A stretch of DNA of 64,000 bases, taken from positions 18,802 through 82,801 of the forward strand of contig JABHRS010000029.1 in assembly GCA_018670085.1 (NCBI GenBank), read 5' to 3'. Of this stretch, positions 1 through 9,293 are shown one piece after another; position 1 is the stretch's first letter; each line of letters begins with the position of its first letter. The DNA is from an archaeon (GTDB lineage: Archaea; Nanobdellota; Nanobdellia; Woesearchaeales; GW2011-AR9). Under the pieces are notes generated by a model, which saw only the letters and a program-made list of their open reading frames with translations, searched no databases and was not told the origin of the DNA. A program made the translations under genes and the position numbers.

Positions 1-168
1 TTTAAGCATATCATCAATTGCCACTAAATATTTAGGAGTGAATTTGAAATGTTTTTGAATCAAATCACGAACTGCTAAACTGTGTTCGAATAGTGAATCT
101 GGATGATTTTTTAGAAAAAGACCATATTTTGTGTGATCTGACTCTTTCATTAACCTAACTTCTAACAT
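1..168 (-). CDS. FemAB-like acyltransferase, N-terminal part (truncated by window edge)
   Basis: An open frame of 56 codons begins with ATG at 168 and runs off the left end of the window. Its residues (SLFEHSLAVRDLIQKHFKF, then YLVAIDD) align with the N-terminus of the neighbouring FemAB-like protein (QFEHSLTWAKILQDNFKHK, then FIAKDD), so it is probably a second paralogue of the GNAT/FemAB fold. In bacteria such enzymes transfer aminoacyl groups from tRNA to cell-wall precursors; an archaeal substrate would be a different surface polymer (inference). The frame is open for about 45 more codons upstream but has no ATG there. Confidence 0.6.
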   Translation of the reverse strand, partial: MLEVRLMKESDHTKYGLFLKNHPDSLFEHSLAVRDLIQKHFKFTPKYLVAIDDMLK

Positions 169-351
169 ATTGTGAATTGGCACATTTGCCTTTAAGAATC
201 TTGTTAAATGAAAATCGTATAAATGTGTATATCGTAGCTCGGAATGAATTTTTCTTGGAATACGTTTTTCATTTTCAAAAATTAAGATAAGAAAATTTAA
301 AGATAGTTCTTACTTTCAGGATTTTTGTTAAATAGCTCTTTTAGTACTATT

Positions 352-1461
352 TTAATTGAACCTTTTGATAATTAATGGGCTTATCTGGTTGATAATTGGA
401 GATGGGAGAATTTTCCAGATCTTAGTTGCTATCTTGATGAAACCGGATTCTTCAGTATTTGGAATTTTTTTTGTGTTATTAAGATAATAGTAATAGGGGA
501 TTTCTTCAATAGTATCAGACCAACGTTTTTTGAAAGTTAATAGGCCACCATTATTGGTTGAAGTAGTTGCACCACCTAAATTGAATACTTTGTATCCTTG
601 TTCAGTTGCATCTTTGATTGCCTCCCACATGATTAAATGGTATGGTTGCATGGAAAGTAATTCGCGGTTGTAAGTTGCACCAGCTGCGAAGTAACGCATT
701 TCTGAATTGTAATAGATTAAAAAAATTGCAGCTATTGGGTCTTCATTGTGGTAAGTGATATAAATTTTGACATCACTATGATCTTTTGCTTTTGAGGATT
801 CTTGGTAATCAAATGAACTATTGTTACCAAAACCGTTAATAATATCTTGAAAATATTTTTTAGGATAAGCTGGAACTCCTCGATGTTTTCTAGTGCTTAA
901 AAATAAATTGTAAAATTGATCCAAATGCATTGGAGCAACTCCTTTACTAAATGAAATTTTACTTTTTTCAGCTTTTTTGATGCCCCAACGAATGCTGCTT
1001 TTTGGAAGCTTTTTCCAGGTGATGTTAATATCTGAATCTAATTTTAAAGACATGTTGAATACATTTTTTTTTTCAATTAAATTAACTGAATTGAATATTT
1101 GATCTTGATGCTGACTGCGAATTTGTAAAAATCCTAACTCTTGATCTTTGCAGTGATCAATTGCCTTTTTGATTAATTCAGTTTTGCTTTCTGAATTATT
1201 TGCAAGAATATTTGTGAAAATTGAATATGGACTGGAGATAAGATTTTTTGGACCAAAAAAACCTTGACACTCAAATAAAACAATGCAAGCTTGAATTATC
1301 CCAGCGTCATCTTTTGCAATAAAATTTATTGGTTTATGTTTAAAATTATCTTGTAGAATTTTAGCCCATGTTAGGCTGTGTTCAAACTGGGCAGAACTAT
1401 TCTGACTGATAAATTTAGAATAATCATCATATTCGCTTGGTTCTAGAATTTTGATATTCAT
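352..1461 (-). CDS. FemAB-like (GNAT-fold) peptidyl/acyltransferase
   Basis: This 369-residue protein has the FemAB/BioF2-like acetyltransferase layout: an N-terminal GNAT half and a C-terminal half with the typical run ending in FNLGGATTSTNNGGLLTFKK (about residues 293-312), followed by aromatic residues. FemAB enzymes use aminoacyl-tRNA to add amino acids to lipid-linked cell-wall precursors; archaea lack murein, so here it probably decorates a surface glycan or lipid-linked intermediate (inference). No signal peptide or membrane segment is evident. It lies downstream of the polysaccharide deacetylase on the same strand and next to a truncated paralogue. Confidence 0.75.
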   Translation of the reverse strand: MNIKILEPSEYDDYSKFISQNSSAQFEHSLTWAKILQDNFKHKPINFIAKDDAGIIQACIVLFECQGFFGPKNLISSPYSIFTNILANNSESKTELIKKAIDHCKDQELGFLQIRSQHQDQIFNSVNLIEKKNVFNMSLKLDSDINITWKKLPKSSIRWGIKKAEKSKISFSKGVAPMHLDQFYNLFLSTRKHRGVPAYPKKYFQDIINGFGNNSSFDYQESSKAKDHSDVKIYITYHNEDPIAAIFLIYYNSEMRYFAAGATYNRELLSMQPYHLIMWEAIKDATEQGYKVFNLGGATTSTNNGGLLTFKKRWSDTIEEIPYYYYLNNTKKIPNTEESGFIKIATKIWKILPSPIINQISPLIIKRFN

Positions 1462-1572
1462 ACTAATTTTTTTGATTCTCTGTTTTTAAGCTTAATGAAT
1501 TTGTGGATTATTTCTTGGGTTTAATACCCCAGAGTTCTGTTCCGAGGGATAGCCAATTTTCGGATTTCTATT

Positions 1573-2520
1573 TTATTCTTGCTTATTTTTTGATTTCTGA
1601 TTGATATACTCTTTTGAAGGAATAATCTCATGGGTTCTGGTCAGAATTTTAAGCACAGTTTCGATTCTGTTGATCCTAAGCTCAACTGGGTGTCCCTTTA
1701 GATGGGCAAGTCTTTTGTCATCAACTGTGTCAGAAAGATCAGCTGCATGAAATTCATAATTAATATCTTGGCAAAGTAGTTTTGTGAGCCAAAGGGTTGG
1801 GATAATGAATGGGCTGCCAAGTTTTAAGGCGAAGGTTGCGTGAATAGGAAATCTAAAAATTGGTGCAACAGTGCAAGGAAACTCTTTGATCTTTCTTTCA
1901 CGAACGGTTTCTTTCCATTCCTTTTTGCTGTTTGGAGAATATATTCTATTTTTAGCAAGACCCCAAATTGCTTTTGGTCCATGACTTGGGCTTTTTGTTC
2001 TAGTTAGAAATGCGTAAGTTTTGAGAATTAAAGGATAAGACCAAGTCGGAATTACTGATGAATCGTATTGATAATTAAGTGTTTCTAACAGATTTATAGT
2101 GGCTGCGTTGGCATCGTAACCTGGGGCTTTGAATCCAACGGGATCAACTCCGATTGTTTTTTTGATCAGTTGATGTGCTTTTTGAATCTGATTTTTTTGA
2201 ATTTCGATTGGAAGGGATCTAAATCCAAAGGGGTGATCGTATGTATGATTTGCAATTTCGTGTCCAGAGCTATGAAGTTGTCTGATCAACTCTGCTTTTT
2301 CTGGGTCTTCAAGATCTTTTGCAATAGTAAAAAATGTGGCTTTGATGTTATATTTGTCAAACAGTTTAATGAACCTTGGAATTGAAGACATAAAAACTGG
2401 GTCAGGTGAAATTGGAGCTTCGTGCCCATAATATCCAAGATTAGTCCAAAGACCATCAAGATCAACTTGTACTGTTGCGAAGGGTTTTTGTTTTGTCTTT
2501 GTTTGTGACATTTTATTCAT
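1573..2520 (-). CDS. Polysaccharide deacetylase (NodB-like, carbohydrate esterase 4)
   Basis: This 315-residue protein has a NodB homology domain. The catalytic Asp is in VQVDLDG near the N-terminus, YNIKATFF forms the next strand, and the metal-binding HxxxH is in ANHTYDH (about residues 92-98), with FKAPGYD as the third motif. The family removes N-acetyl groups from amino sugars in polysaccharides or lipid-linked sugars. There is no signal peptide, so it probably acts on a cytoplasmic nucleotide- or lipid-linked sugar. It sits between membrane glycosyltransferases and a FemAB-like gene. A second ATG, at codon 4, could also be the start. Confidence 0.85.
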   Translation of the reverse strand: MNKMSQTKTKQKPFATVQVDLDGLWTNLGYYGHEAPISPDPVFMSSIPRFIKLFDKYNIKATFFTIAKDLEDPEKAELIRQLHSSGHEIANHTYDHPFGFRSLPIEIQKNQIQKAHQLIKKTIGVDPVGFKAPGYDANAATINLLETLNYQYDSSVIPTWSYPLILKTYAFLTRTKSPSHGPKAIWGLAKNRIYSPNSKKEWKETVRERKIKEFPCTVAPIFRFPIHATFALKLGSPFIIPTLWLTKLLCQDINYEFHAADLSDTVDDKRLAHLKGHPVELRINRIETVLKILTRTHEIIPSKEYINQKSKNKQE

Positions 2521-2594
2521 GTTTTTTTTATTTTAATATTTTATTTTAATATTTTATTTTTAATAATTTGTGATATTAACTAATTGTTAATTAA

Positions 2595-4595
2595 CTAGAT
2601 TATAGAAGGAACAAATGAGCCTTGATCTAGTTTGAAGATGAATATAATTGTACTCTCTTGAACGGCTTCACTAGTGTCAAGATCTCTTACAACAACATGT
2701 TGTAGTTGAAACCCAACGGATGAAAAATAATCTAAACTGCCTTGGGTTAACCTTTCTCCACCGCAGTAATCATAATACCATCTTGGTTGAGTATATTCCC
2801 AAATATCAATCTCTAACCAGATTGTATTGTCAGCACTCAAATTTTTCATATCTTTTTCAAAATTTTGTTGACCATTAGAGTTTAACACTTGATCACAATA
2901 ATCATAGTCTCTAAAATTTTCATGATATCTTTCGCCTCTGAGCCAATATAAATTACCACCAAGTATCGGACTATCAAGAGCTCCTTCACTGTAATAATCT
3001 ACTCCTGAAAAAGCGTGCATCATTCTAGGAGACCCGGAAAACAATAAATCATCATCACCCATGTTATCCATTAGAAAGTCTCCAGCCTCTTGTAACCCAG
3101 CATAAGACATTGATCTTGCTTCAATAATCTGGTCAGCAACAGTGTAAGATGGAATTGCCAGGAATAAAGTAATTATAACAATTAAAATTACTTTAACATG
3201 TTTTGTGGAAAATTTGGATGCAATAGAAGAGATTTCTTCAATTGCAAATGCGGCTAGCAATACAGCAATTGAAAGAAGAGGAAGCATATAACGGTCTTGT
3301 GTATGATCGACACTAGTTTCAAAATAAAGATAATATGTAAATCCAATTATCAATAACGGATAGATCTTTTTTTGTTTGTATATGAAAGTAAATATTAACC
3401 CTATTATGAAAAGGATTATCAAATATGTTCCAAGAATATATTTTAACTGATCCAAAGCTTCTAAACCGAAAGGCATTCCTCTTTGCTGAGTCATTAAACC
3501 AAATAAACGCCCAAGTAAATTTGCGTTAAAAAAAGTATTTGCAATTAAATGAGCTGATATTACAGTCCCAACTGGAATTAGCCAGGAGATTAGAACAGCT
3601 TTATCTTTGAACATATTTTGTCTTTTTATTAGAATGTTGTAGATGAAAAATCCTAAAATAAATAGAACTGCTTGCATTTTATGAAATAAAGTTGCAATCA
3701 AAGAGATTGCAGTTAGAAAGGCCCAATAGTACCTAGGATTATTTGTAGTCCAAGCTTTAACAGATTTCAAAGTAATGGATTTTAAGTTAATGGAGTTTAA
3801 ATTAAAGGATTTTAAGTTTAATTTATTATTTTCATGATCTGATTTAATTTTATGTTTGTGTGTAACCTGCGATGCATTCTTTGTCTGAACTACAGCTTCA
3901 GTTGAATCTTGATTATTTTCTGCTTCACTGTTTAATTCTAAATTTTCTTTTTCTGGATGAGTATCGATTAAATCTTTTGTTTCTTTTTTTACTGTTTCTT
4001 CCTTTATTTCCTCTACATCTGTTAACTTTGTAATCTCTGGATTTTTTGATTTCTCAAATCTAATTAGACAATATAGAAAAATGACTAAACTTACAGTTAC
4101 TGGGGCGTCACCGAGTGGTCTTACTGAATAAAATGAAAATATATGATTAAATGCAAATAAAGTTGCTGCAATCAAACCAGTAAATTTTCCGTTTAACTCT
4201 TTTCCTAAGAAATACATAAATGTAATCCCAACAATTGAATAGGTTAATGCCATTAATTTTCCAGCTACAAAGATATCTCTAATAAATAAATAATAAACTG
4301 CAGTAATAGTTTGTGGTAAGGCATAATCTCCAGTATAATAATCAATATTGAATATCATTGAAAGAGGATCAGTTGCTGCTTTGAATGAATACCAAAGATG
4401 TACTGCAGCATCATTCCAGATACTCTCCATAGAAAAATATTTGAGTCTAAATACGATCGCTAAAGATAAAATTATCAGAAAAGTGAGAAAATAATAGTCT
4501 TTTGATAGGGTAGAGAATAATTTTGTAAGCTTTTTTTTAAAATCATTAAAATGATTCAAGCTTTTCTTTTCTTCTGTTGGAATATTTTCTTCCAT
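2595..4595 (-). CDS. GT39/ArnT-like polytopic membrane glycosyltransferase, copy 1
   Basis: This 666-residue protein has about ten predicted membrane segments, a first outer loop containing NDAAVHLWYSFKAATDP and YYTGDYALPQ, and a long C-terminal hydrophilic domain (SGSPRMM, LYWLRGERYHENFRDYD). This layout fits the GT-C fold (PMT/ArnT), which moves sugars from polyprenyl-phosphate donors outside the membrane. The start is set by GGAG seven bases before ATG. A charged linker of about 90 residues (around 185-275) contains imperfect LKS repeats. The next gene upstream is a close paralogue, especially in the C-terminal domain; the main difference is the cytoplasmic linker. Confidence 0.75.
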   Translation of the reverse strand: MEENIPTEEKKSLNHFNDFKKKLTKLFSTLSKDYYFLTFLIILSLAIVFRLKYFSMESIWNDAAVHLWYSFKAATDPLSMIFNIDYYTGDYALPQTITAVYYLFIRDIFVAGKLMALTYSIVGITFMYFLGKELNGKFTGLIAATLFAFNHIFSFYSVRPLGDAPVTVSLVIFLYCLIRFEKSKNPEITKLTDVEEIKEETVKKETKDLIDTHPEKENLELNSEAENNQDSTEAVVQTKNASQVTHKHKIKSDHENNKLNLKSFNLNSINLKSITLKSVKAWTTNNPRYYWAFLTAISLIATLFHKMQAVLFILGFFIYNILIKRQNMFKDKAVLISWLIPVGTVISAHLIANTFFNANLLGRLFGLMTQQRGMPFGLEALDQLKYILGTYLIILFIIGLIFTFIYKQKKIYPLLIIGFTYYLYFETSVDHTQDRYMLPLLSIAVLLAAFAIEEISSIASKFSTKHVKVILIVIITLFLAIPSYTVADQIIEARSMSYAGLQEAGDFLMDNMGDDDLLFSGSPRMMHAFSGVDYYSEGALDSPILGGNLYWLRGERYHENFRDYDYCDQVLNSNGQQNFEKDMKNLSADNTIWLEIDIWEYTQPRWYYDYCGGERLTQGSLDYFSSVGFQLQHVVVRDLDTSEAVQESTIIFIFKLDQGSFVPSII

Positions 4596-4686
4596 ATTAT
4601 CTCCATGATTATATTATTTTGTTTTTATTCTTTATATTATAAATATGTGTGTTTAAATTTGCCTGTTTAAATTTATGTCAAATATT

Positions 4687-6672
4687 TTATTCAGATTGTT
4701 CTTTTTTGAATACAAAAATAACTGGGACATTCCTATTTGCTTCACCTGGACCAACATCTCTGATAACATAATGAACTAATTCAAAACCAAGTGAAGTGAA
4801 GTAATCTAAACTATCTTGTTGTAGTCTACTTCCACCACAATGATCATAATACCACCTAGGTTGGGTGTACTCCCAGATATCAATCTCTAACCAGATTGTG
4901 TGTTCTGTTGTAAAATTGGCAATGTCTGTTTCAAAATTTTCTTGTGCGTTAGGATTAACCACTTCATCACAATGATCAAAGTTTCTAAAATTTTCATGAT
5001 ACCTCTCACCACGAAGCCAATACAAATCACCACCTCTTAACGGACTATCAACTGCACCGTTACTATAGAATTCCATATTAGTAAAAGGTCTCATCATCCT
5101 TGGAGAACCGGCAAAGAGTATGTCATTCTCACCCATGTTTTCTTGTAGAAAATCACCTGCTTCTTCTAAACCTAAATATCCATATGAATTATAATCAATT
5201 AATGGAACAGCAATAGCTAAAAATTGGAACACTATACAAATAGTTATCAATATAGCAACTGGCATTTTGAGTTTCTTGTGTGAGAAGTTAGAGATAATTG
5301 TGCTCAACTCTTCTATTGCAAAAGCTGCAAGTAATATTCCAACTGCAAGAATTGGTAACATATATCTCTCTTGAGTATGATCAACATTGATTTCAAAATA
5401 TAACCAGTAAAAAATACTCATGGTAATAAGTGGATAAAATTTTTTCTGTTTGTATAAGATTACAAATAACAATCCTACAAAAATGAATGGAATTAGGTAC
5501 CAAGAAAACATTCCTTGAATTCTCCCTAATGCTTCTAAACCAAACGGCATGCCCCTAAATTGAGCCATTAACCCAAAGAGTCTACCTAAAAGATTTTTGC
5601 CAAAAAAAGTAACGGCTACAATATGAACTGCAATCACACCAAACACTGGGATGAACCAGGTTGCGAAGATTCCTTTGTCTTTGAACATCTCTTTTCGTTT
5701 GAAAATGATCATATATATTGGGATGCTTAATACTAAAATTGAAGCCTGAACTTTATGCAACATTGTTGCCAATAAAGAAATCCCTGTTAATATTCCCCAA
5801 AATAATTTTGATTGAGTAATTTTATTGATTGATAAACCCTTAACTTTTTCAGTAATGGATTTTATATTATAATTTTGAATTTTTAGTAAATCTTTGAACT
5901 CAAAAGATGACGAATGGTCCTTTGGCATACTTTCTGTTCTAATCAAACAGTAAAAGAAAAATATCACACTAACAGCTAGTGGGGCGTCTCCAAGTGGTCT
6001 AATGGAATAATGTAGGAAAGCATGATTAAATCCAAACAATATAGCTGCTATAAGTCCAGTAAACTTATTTCTAAGTTTTGTTCCAATGATGTATATTAAT
6101 ATTGAAGCTAAAACAGCATAAGTTAGTGCCATTAATTTTCCTGCTAAAAATATTTTGTTAGTGAATAAATAATAAAATGCAGTAAGTGTTTGCGGAATTG
6201 CATAATCACCAAGATAGTAATTAATTGAAAAAAATGAAGCTATTGGTTCAGTCACAGCCTCAATTGCAAACCACAAATGAACCGCAGAATCATTCCAAAT
6301 ACTTTCTATTGAGAAATACTTCAAATGAAATAAAACTGTTAATGTTAAAATGATTAAAAATGCTAAATTATAATGATCAAGGATTAACTTGGTTTTTAAA
6401 AAGGTGAAGATATTATTGATTTTGGAATTTAATTTACTTGGTTTAGATTTTTTTGAATCAGTTTTTTTTGGATTTTGGTTTATTTTATGACTCTCACTTG
6501 AATGTTTCGGTTGAGAGATGATTGGATTATTGGATTTAGTTTTACTTTTAACGGTTTTTACAATTGGATTAGAAATATCTATTTTGAAATCAGGGAGATT
6601 TTTTTCTATGTTGACAGTTTTTATCTCTTCAATTCCTGGAAAATTATCTTGACTATTTTCTTTTTTCGCCAT
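4687..6672 (-). CDS. GT39/ArnT-like polytopic membrane glycosyltransferase, copy 2
   Basis: This paralogue of the gene just downstream shares the GT-C motifs (NDSAVHLWFAIEAVTEP, YYLGDYAIPQ, RPLGDAP) and nearly the same C-terminal domain (GSPRMM, LYWLRGERYHENFRNFD, IWEYTQPRWYYD). ATG at 6672 (MAKKENSQ) is preferred because GGTG lies just upstream; a longer frame to 6702 has no ribosome site. The first 90 residues are hydrophilic and Lys/Ser/Asn-rich, predicted cytoplasmic. The pair reads as a tandem duplication specialised for two sugars or linkages in one glycan (inference). Confidence 0.75.
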   Translation of the reverse strand: MAKKENSQDNFPGIEEIKTVNIEKNLPDFKIDISNPIVKTVKSKTKSNNPIISQPKHSSESHKINQNPKKTDSKKSKPSKLNSKINNIFTFLKTKLILDHYNLAFLIILTLTVLFHLKYFSIESIWNDSAVHLWFAIEAVTEPIASFFSINYYLGDYAIPQTLTAFYYLFTNKIFLAGKLMALTYAVLASILIYIIGTKLRNKFTGLIAAILFGFNHAFLHYSIRPLGDAPLAVSVIFFFYCLIRTESMPKDHSSSFEFKDLLKIQNYNIKSITEKVKGLSINKITQSKLFWGILTGISLLATMLHKVQASILVLSIPIYMIIFKRKEMFKDKGIFATWFIPVFGVIAVHIVAVTFFGKNLLGRLFGLMAQFRGMPFGLEALGRIQGMFSWYLIPFIFVGLLFVILYKQKKFYPLITMSIFYWLYFEINVDHTQERYMLPILAVGILLAAFAIEELSTIISNFSHKKLKMPVAILITICIVFQFLAIAVPLIDYNSYGYLGLEEAGDFLQENMGENDILFAGSPRMMRPFTNMEFYSNGAVDSPLRGGDLYWLRGERYHENFRNFDHCDEVVNPNAQENFETDIANFTTEHTIWLEIDIWEYTQPRWYYDHCGGSRLQQDSLDYFTSLGFELVHYVIRDVGPGEANRNVPVIFVFKKEQSE

Positions 6673-6764
6673 AAAACACCAAAACTCAACATATTTGCAC
6701 AAAATTATCTTTATAAGATTATTGTAACTAGGATTATTTTTTAGAAGTTTAGATGAATTTTAGT

Positions 6765-6796
6765 TAATAAAAAAAGAATAAAAAAGAATAAAAAAA
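6765..6796 (-). terminator. T-tract terminator after the SDR epimerase
   Basis: On the minus strand, just after the epimerase stop codon, there are three consecutive T-rich runs separated by single interruptions. Archaeal RNA polymerase terminates at such oligo-T tracts without a hairpin. Confidence 0.6.
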
Positions 6797-6799
6797 TGA

Positions 6800-8023
6800 T
6801 CAAAATAATCGATTTTTCCAAGTTTTAGGAGTTTTCTCATTAATGATCTCCAAATCAAGGTGATATCGAAATTTCTTTGCGCCCTTAGCCTTAATATGAT
6901 CAATCATAGATTGAAGACCTTCTCTTAATGTGACTTTGGTTGAATAGTTGAACAATCTTCTTGCTTTATTAGCACTACATGAAGCCAACTTCACTTCTTG
7001 TGGACGACCTGGCATGAAAATTGGTTTTAAATCAAAGTTGAGTAGCTCAGCAATTGTTTTTGCTAGTTCATTAATTGAGATAAACTCTTCATCTGGACCA
7101 ATATTAATAATTTCACCATTAAGCCCATCTTTGAATCCTAACTGCAGTAGACAGTCAATATCATCTTCAACAAATGAGAAACATCTTTTTTGCTCACCGT
7201 CACCATAAATAATTGGTTGTCTTCCTTGAAGCATCAAATTGATCATAATTGATGCTACATTTCTGTAAGGGTCATCATATTTTTGCCTTGGACCGATAAT
7301 ATTGTGAGGAACAGCAATGACATATTCCATCCCATGTACTTCTGAAAGATTTTTTAATAATAGTTCTGAAGCGTATTTTGCAATCCCATACGGGTCTTGT
7401 GGTTTTGGAGTCATGTCTTCAGTGAATGGAACGACATCTTGGGTTCCATATCTTGCCATTGATGAACAATAAACAAATCTTTTCACTTTATTGGTAATCG
7501 CAGCTGTGATTAAAGTAGCTGAGATTTGACTAGTATTTTGACAAACTAAATGCGGAGAAAAAACGGATAAACCTTCATAGGCTGTGCAAGCTGTATGGTA
7601 AACGATGTCACAACCTTTCATTAATTTATTCATGGTATTTAGATACCTACAATCCACTTGATAAAATTCTACTTCATCAGGCACATTGTCCATGTAACCA
7701 CCAATTAGATTATCACAACCAACAACTTCATGACCTTGTTTTAGAAGTGCGTCTGCTAAATGGCTTCCAAGAAACCCTGCAACTCCGGTGATAAATATTC
7801 GTTTCTTTTTTCGAAGTTGACTAATTTGAAAGGTTTCTTGCCCATTAGATTGAACTTTTGAAATATTAGCATTATTGAAAATTAGTTCTTTTCCATCTAC
7901 ATTAATTGTAACTTTGGCGTTTGAGAATTCTTGTTGAATATTTGCTTGATTATTTGTTTGATCACTAGGCTGATCTGCTGAATTGTTTAAGGAATCTGCT
8001 GACTTATTTTCTTCTTGAAACAT
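6800..8023 (-). CDS. NAD-dependent SDR sugar-nucleotide epimerase/dehydratase with N-terminal extension
   Basis: The extended SDR fold starts around residue 75 with TGVAGFLGSHLADAL (NAD-binding GxxGxxG) and has the catalytic YGIAK (YxxxK) and the PHNIIGPRQ region of UDP-sugar epimerases. It probably interconverts or oxidises a nucleotide sugar for the adjacent glycan cluster. The start at 8023 is supported by GGAG eight bases upstream; the longer TTG frame to 8074 is not needed. The first 70 residues are Asn/Gln/Ser-rich with a short beta-rich stretch (VTINVDGKELIFNN) and are not part of the family core. It is divergent from the GT4 gene and shares its promoter region. Confidence 0.85.
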   Translation of the reverse strand: MFQEENKSADSLNNSADQPSDQTNNQANIQQEFSNAKVTINVDGKELIFNNANISKVQSNGQETFQISQLRKKKRIFITGVAGFLGSHLADALLKQGHEVVGCDNLIGGYMDNVPDEVEFYQVDCRYLNTMNKLMKGCDIVYHTACTAYEGLSVFSPHLVCQNTSQISATLITAAITNKVKRFVYCSSMARYGTQDVVPFTEDMTPKPQDPYGIAKYASELLLKNLSEVHGMEYVIAVPHNIIGPRQKYDDPYRNVASIMINLMLQGRQPIIYGDGEQKRCFSFVEDDIDCLLQLGFKDGLNGEIINIGPDEEFISINELAKTIAELLNFDLKPIFMPGRPQEVKLASCSANKARRLFNYSTKVTLREGLQSMIDHIKAKGAKKFRYHLDLEIINEKTPKTWKNRLF

Positions 8024-8074
8024 TGTTTTTTCTCCATAAATCTCTTTGTTTATGTAGCAATTTTTGATGCACAA

Positions 8075-8090
8075 GCTATTTAAATCTTAT
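8075..8090. promoter_or_regulatory. Bidirectional TATA region between the epimerase and GT4 genes
   Basis: The near-palindromic TATTTAAAT sits about 27 nt before the plus-strand ATG at 8108, giving a leaderless start. It can also be read on the minus strand, where the epimerase would have a leader carrying its GGAG site. It is assigned from spacing and AT symmetry only. Confidence 0.5.
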
Positions 8091-8107
8091 GAATTGATAC
8101 TCGTAAA

Positions 8108-9247
8108 ATGGATTCAAGAATCTTAATGTTAATCGAAAGGAAAAAAAATGATAATATTACTTTTGCTAGAGATAAATTTTTGATATATGGGATGGAACAT
8201 CTCGGTTGCAAGATATCTTTTTTCGAGCAAAAATCAAACTGGATACTTCGACAGTTGAAATTGATTAAATATTGCTTTAGTAAAAGAAACACTTTTGATG
8301 CTTTATTTGTGTCTTCAAGATGTAAGACTGATCTATTGGTAGCTAAATTATGTTCAATCATGCTTAGAAAACCATTAATCGCAGATGTGTTTATCTCAAC
8401 TTACAACACCCAAGTTGAAGATAGAAAATTAGTCTCTAGTAAATCTGTTAAGGGAAGATTGCTGAAACTATTTGATCTGGTTGTGGTTTTGTTATCTGAT
8501 GCTGCTTTACTTGACACGAATTCACATATTAACTATTTTGAAGAAAATATATGGAAAGCAAAGAAATCTATAAAGAAGTATAGTCGTTCTTTATTTAATA
8601 ATAAATATTATCGAGTTTTAATCGGGTCTGATAGCCGTGAACATCCAGTGGACCCTGATAATCTGCCTAAAAAGGATAAAAAGTGTATTGTGTTTTACAA
8701 CGGAACATATATCCCATTACATGGAGTTGAGTATTTGTTGGAGGCTGCTGCGATCTTACAAAAGAACCCAGAAGCCAATAATGTGGAATTTTTATTTTAT
8801 GGAGATGGTCAGCAACGTAAAGAGATGGTGGCACTATCAGAAAAATTGGGATTAAATAATGTGAAATTTAATTTTGATTTTAAAGAGGAAGAGTTACAAA
8901 ATTATATTCATAAATCTACTATCTATTTGGGAATTTTTGGTAATACAGATAAAGCAAAAAGAGTTATTCCTTGTAAAGTTTACAAAGGTATGGTGATGCA
9001 TGCTTGTGTACTTAGTGGACACTCGGATGCGATGGGTGAATTATTTGTTGAAGGGGAAGAATATTTAGGAGCCAAATTTGCAGATGGCTCTGACATTGCT
9101 GAAAAAATATTGTTGCTTGCAAATAATAATCAACTGCGTGAGAAAATTGCGGCTGCTGGATACCATGCATTCTTAGAAAAATCTGACATTTCTTCAGTTG
9201 CTAAGGAGTTAAAAAAGGTATTTTTGGATTTTGGATTGATTACTTGA
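8108..9247 (+). CDS. Glycosyltransferase family 4 (GT-B fold)
   Basis: This 379-residue protein has the C-terminal GT-B donor domain: YIPLHGVEYLLEAA (around 198-211), FLFYGDGQQ, NVKFNFDFKEEELQNY and an acidic stretch ending in a C-terminal helix. The N-terminal half binds the acceptor. Such enzymes add sugars from nucleotide donors to lipid-linked glycans on the cytoplasmic face. No membrane segment is seen. The start is leaderless, with a TATA-like element about 27 nt upstream. The next gene, a methyltransferase 46 bases downstream, has its own TATA-like sequence. Confidence 0.8.
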   Translation: MDSRILMLIERKKNDNITFARDKFLIYGMEHLGCKISFFEQKSNWILRQLKLIKYCFSKRNTFDALFVSSRCKTDLLVAKLCSIMLRKPLIADVFISTYNTQVEDRKLVSSKSVKGRLLKLFDLVVVLLSDAALLDTNSHINYFEENIWKAKKSIKKYSRSLFNNKYYRVLIGSDSREHPVDPDNLPKKDKKCIVFYNGTYIPLHGVEYLLEAAAILQKNPEANNVEFLFYGDGQQRKEMVALSEKLGLNNVKFNFDFKEEELQNYIHKSTIYLGIFGNTDKAKRVIPCKVYKGMVMHACVLSGHSDAMGELFVEGEEYLGAKFADGSDIAEKILLLANNNQLREKIAAAGYHAFLEKSDISSVAKELKKVFLDFGLIT

Positions 9248-9293
9248 GAATAAAAAATAATTTAAATAGGAAAAAGATATTCTTGTATAAAAA

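Noticed and set aside
3770..3850. Minisatellite in the first GT-C gene
   Set aside because: The repeats are short, imperfect and in frame (LKS units), so they are treated as a low-complexity linker of the protein rather than a separate repeat locus.
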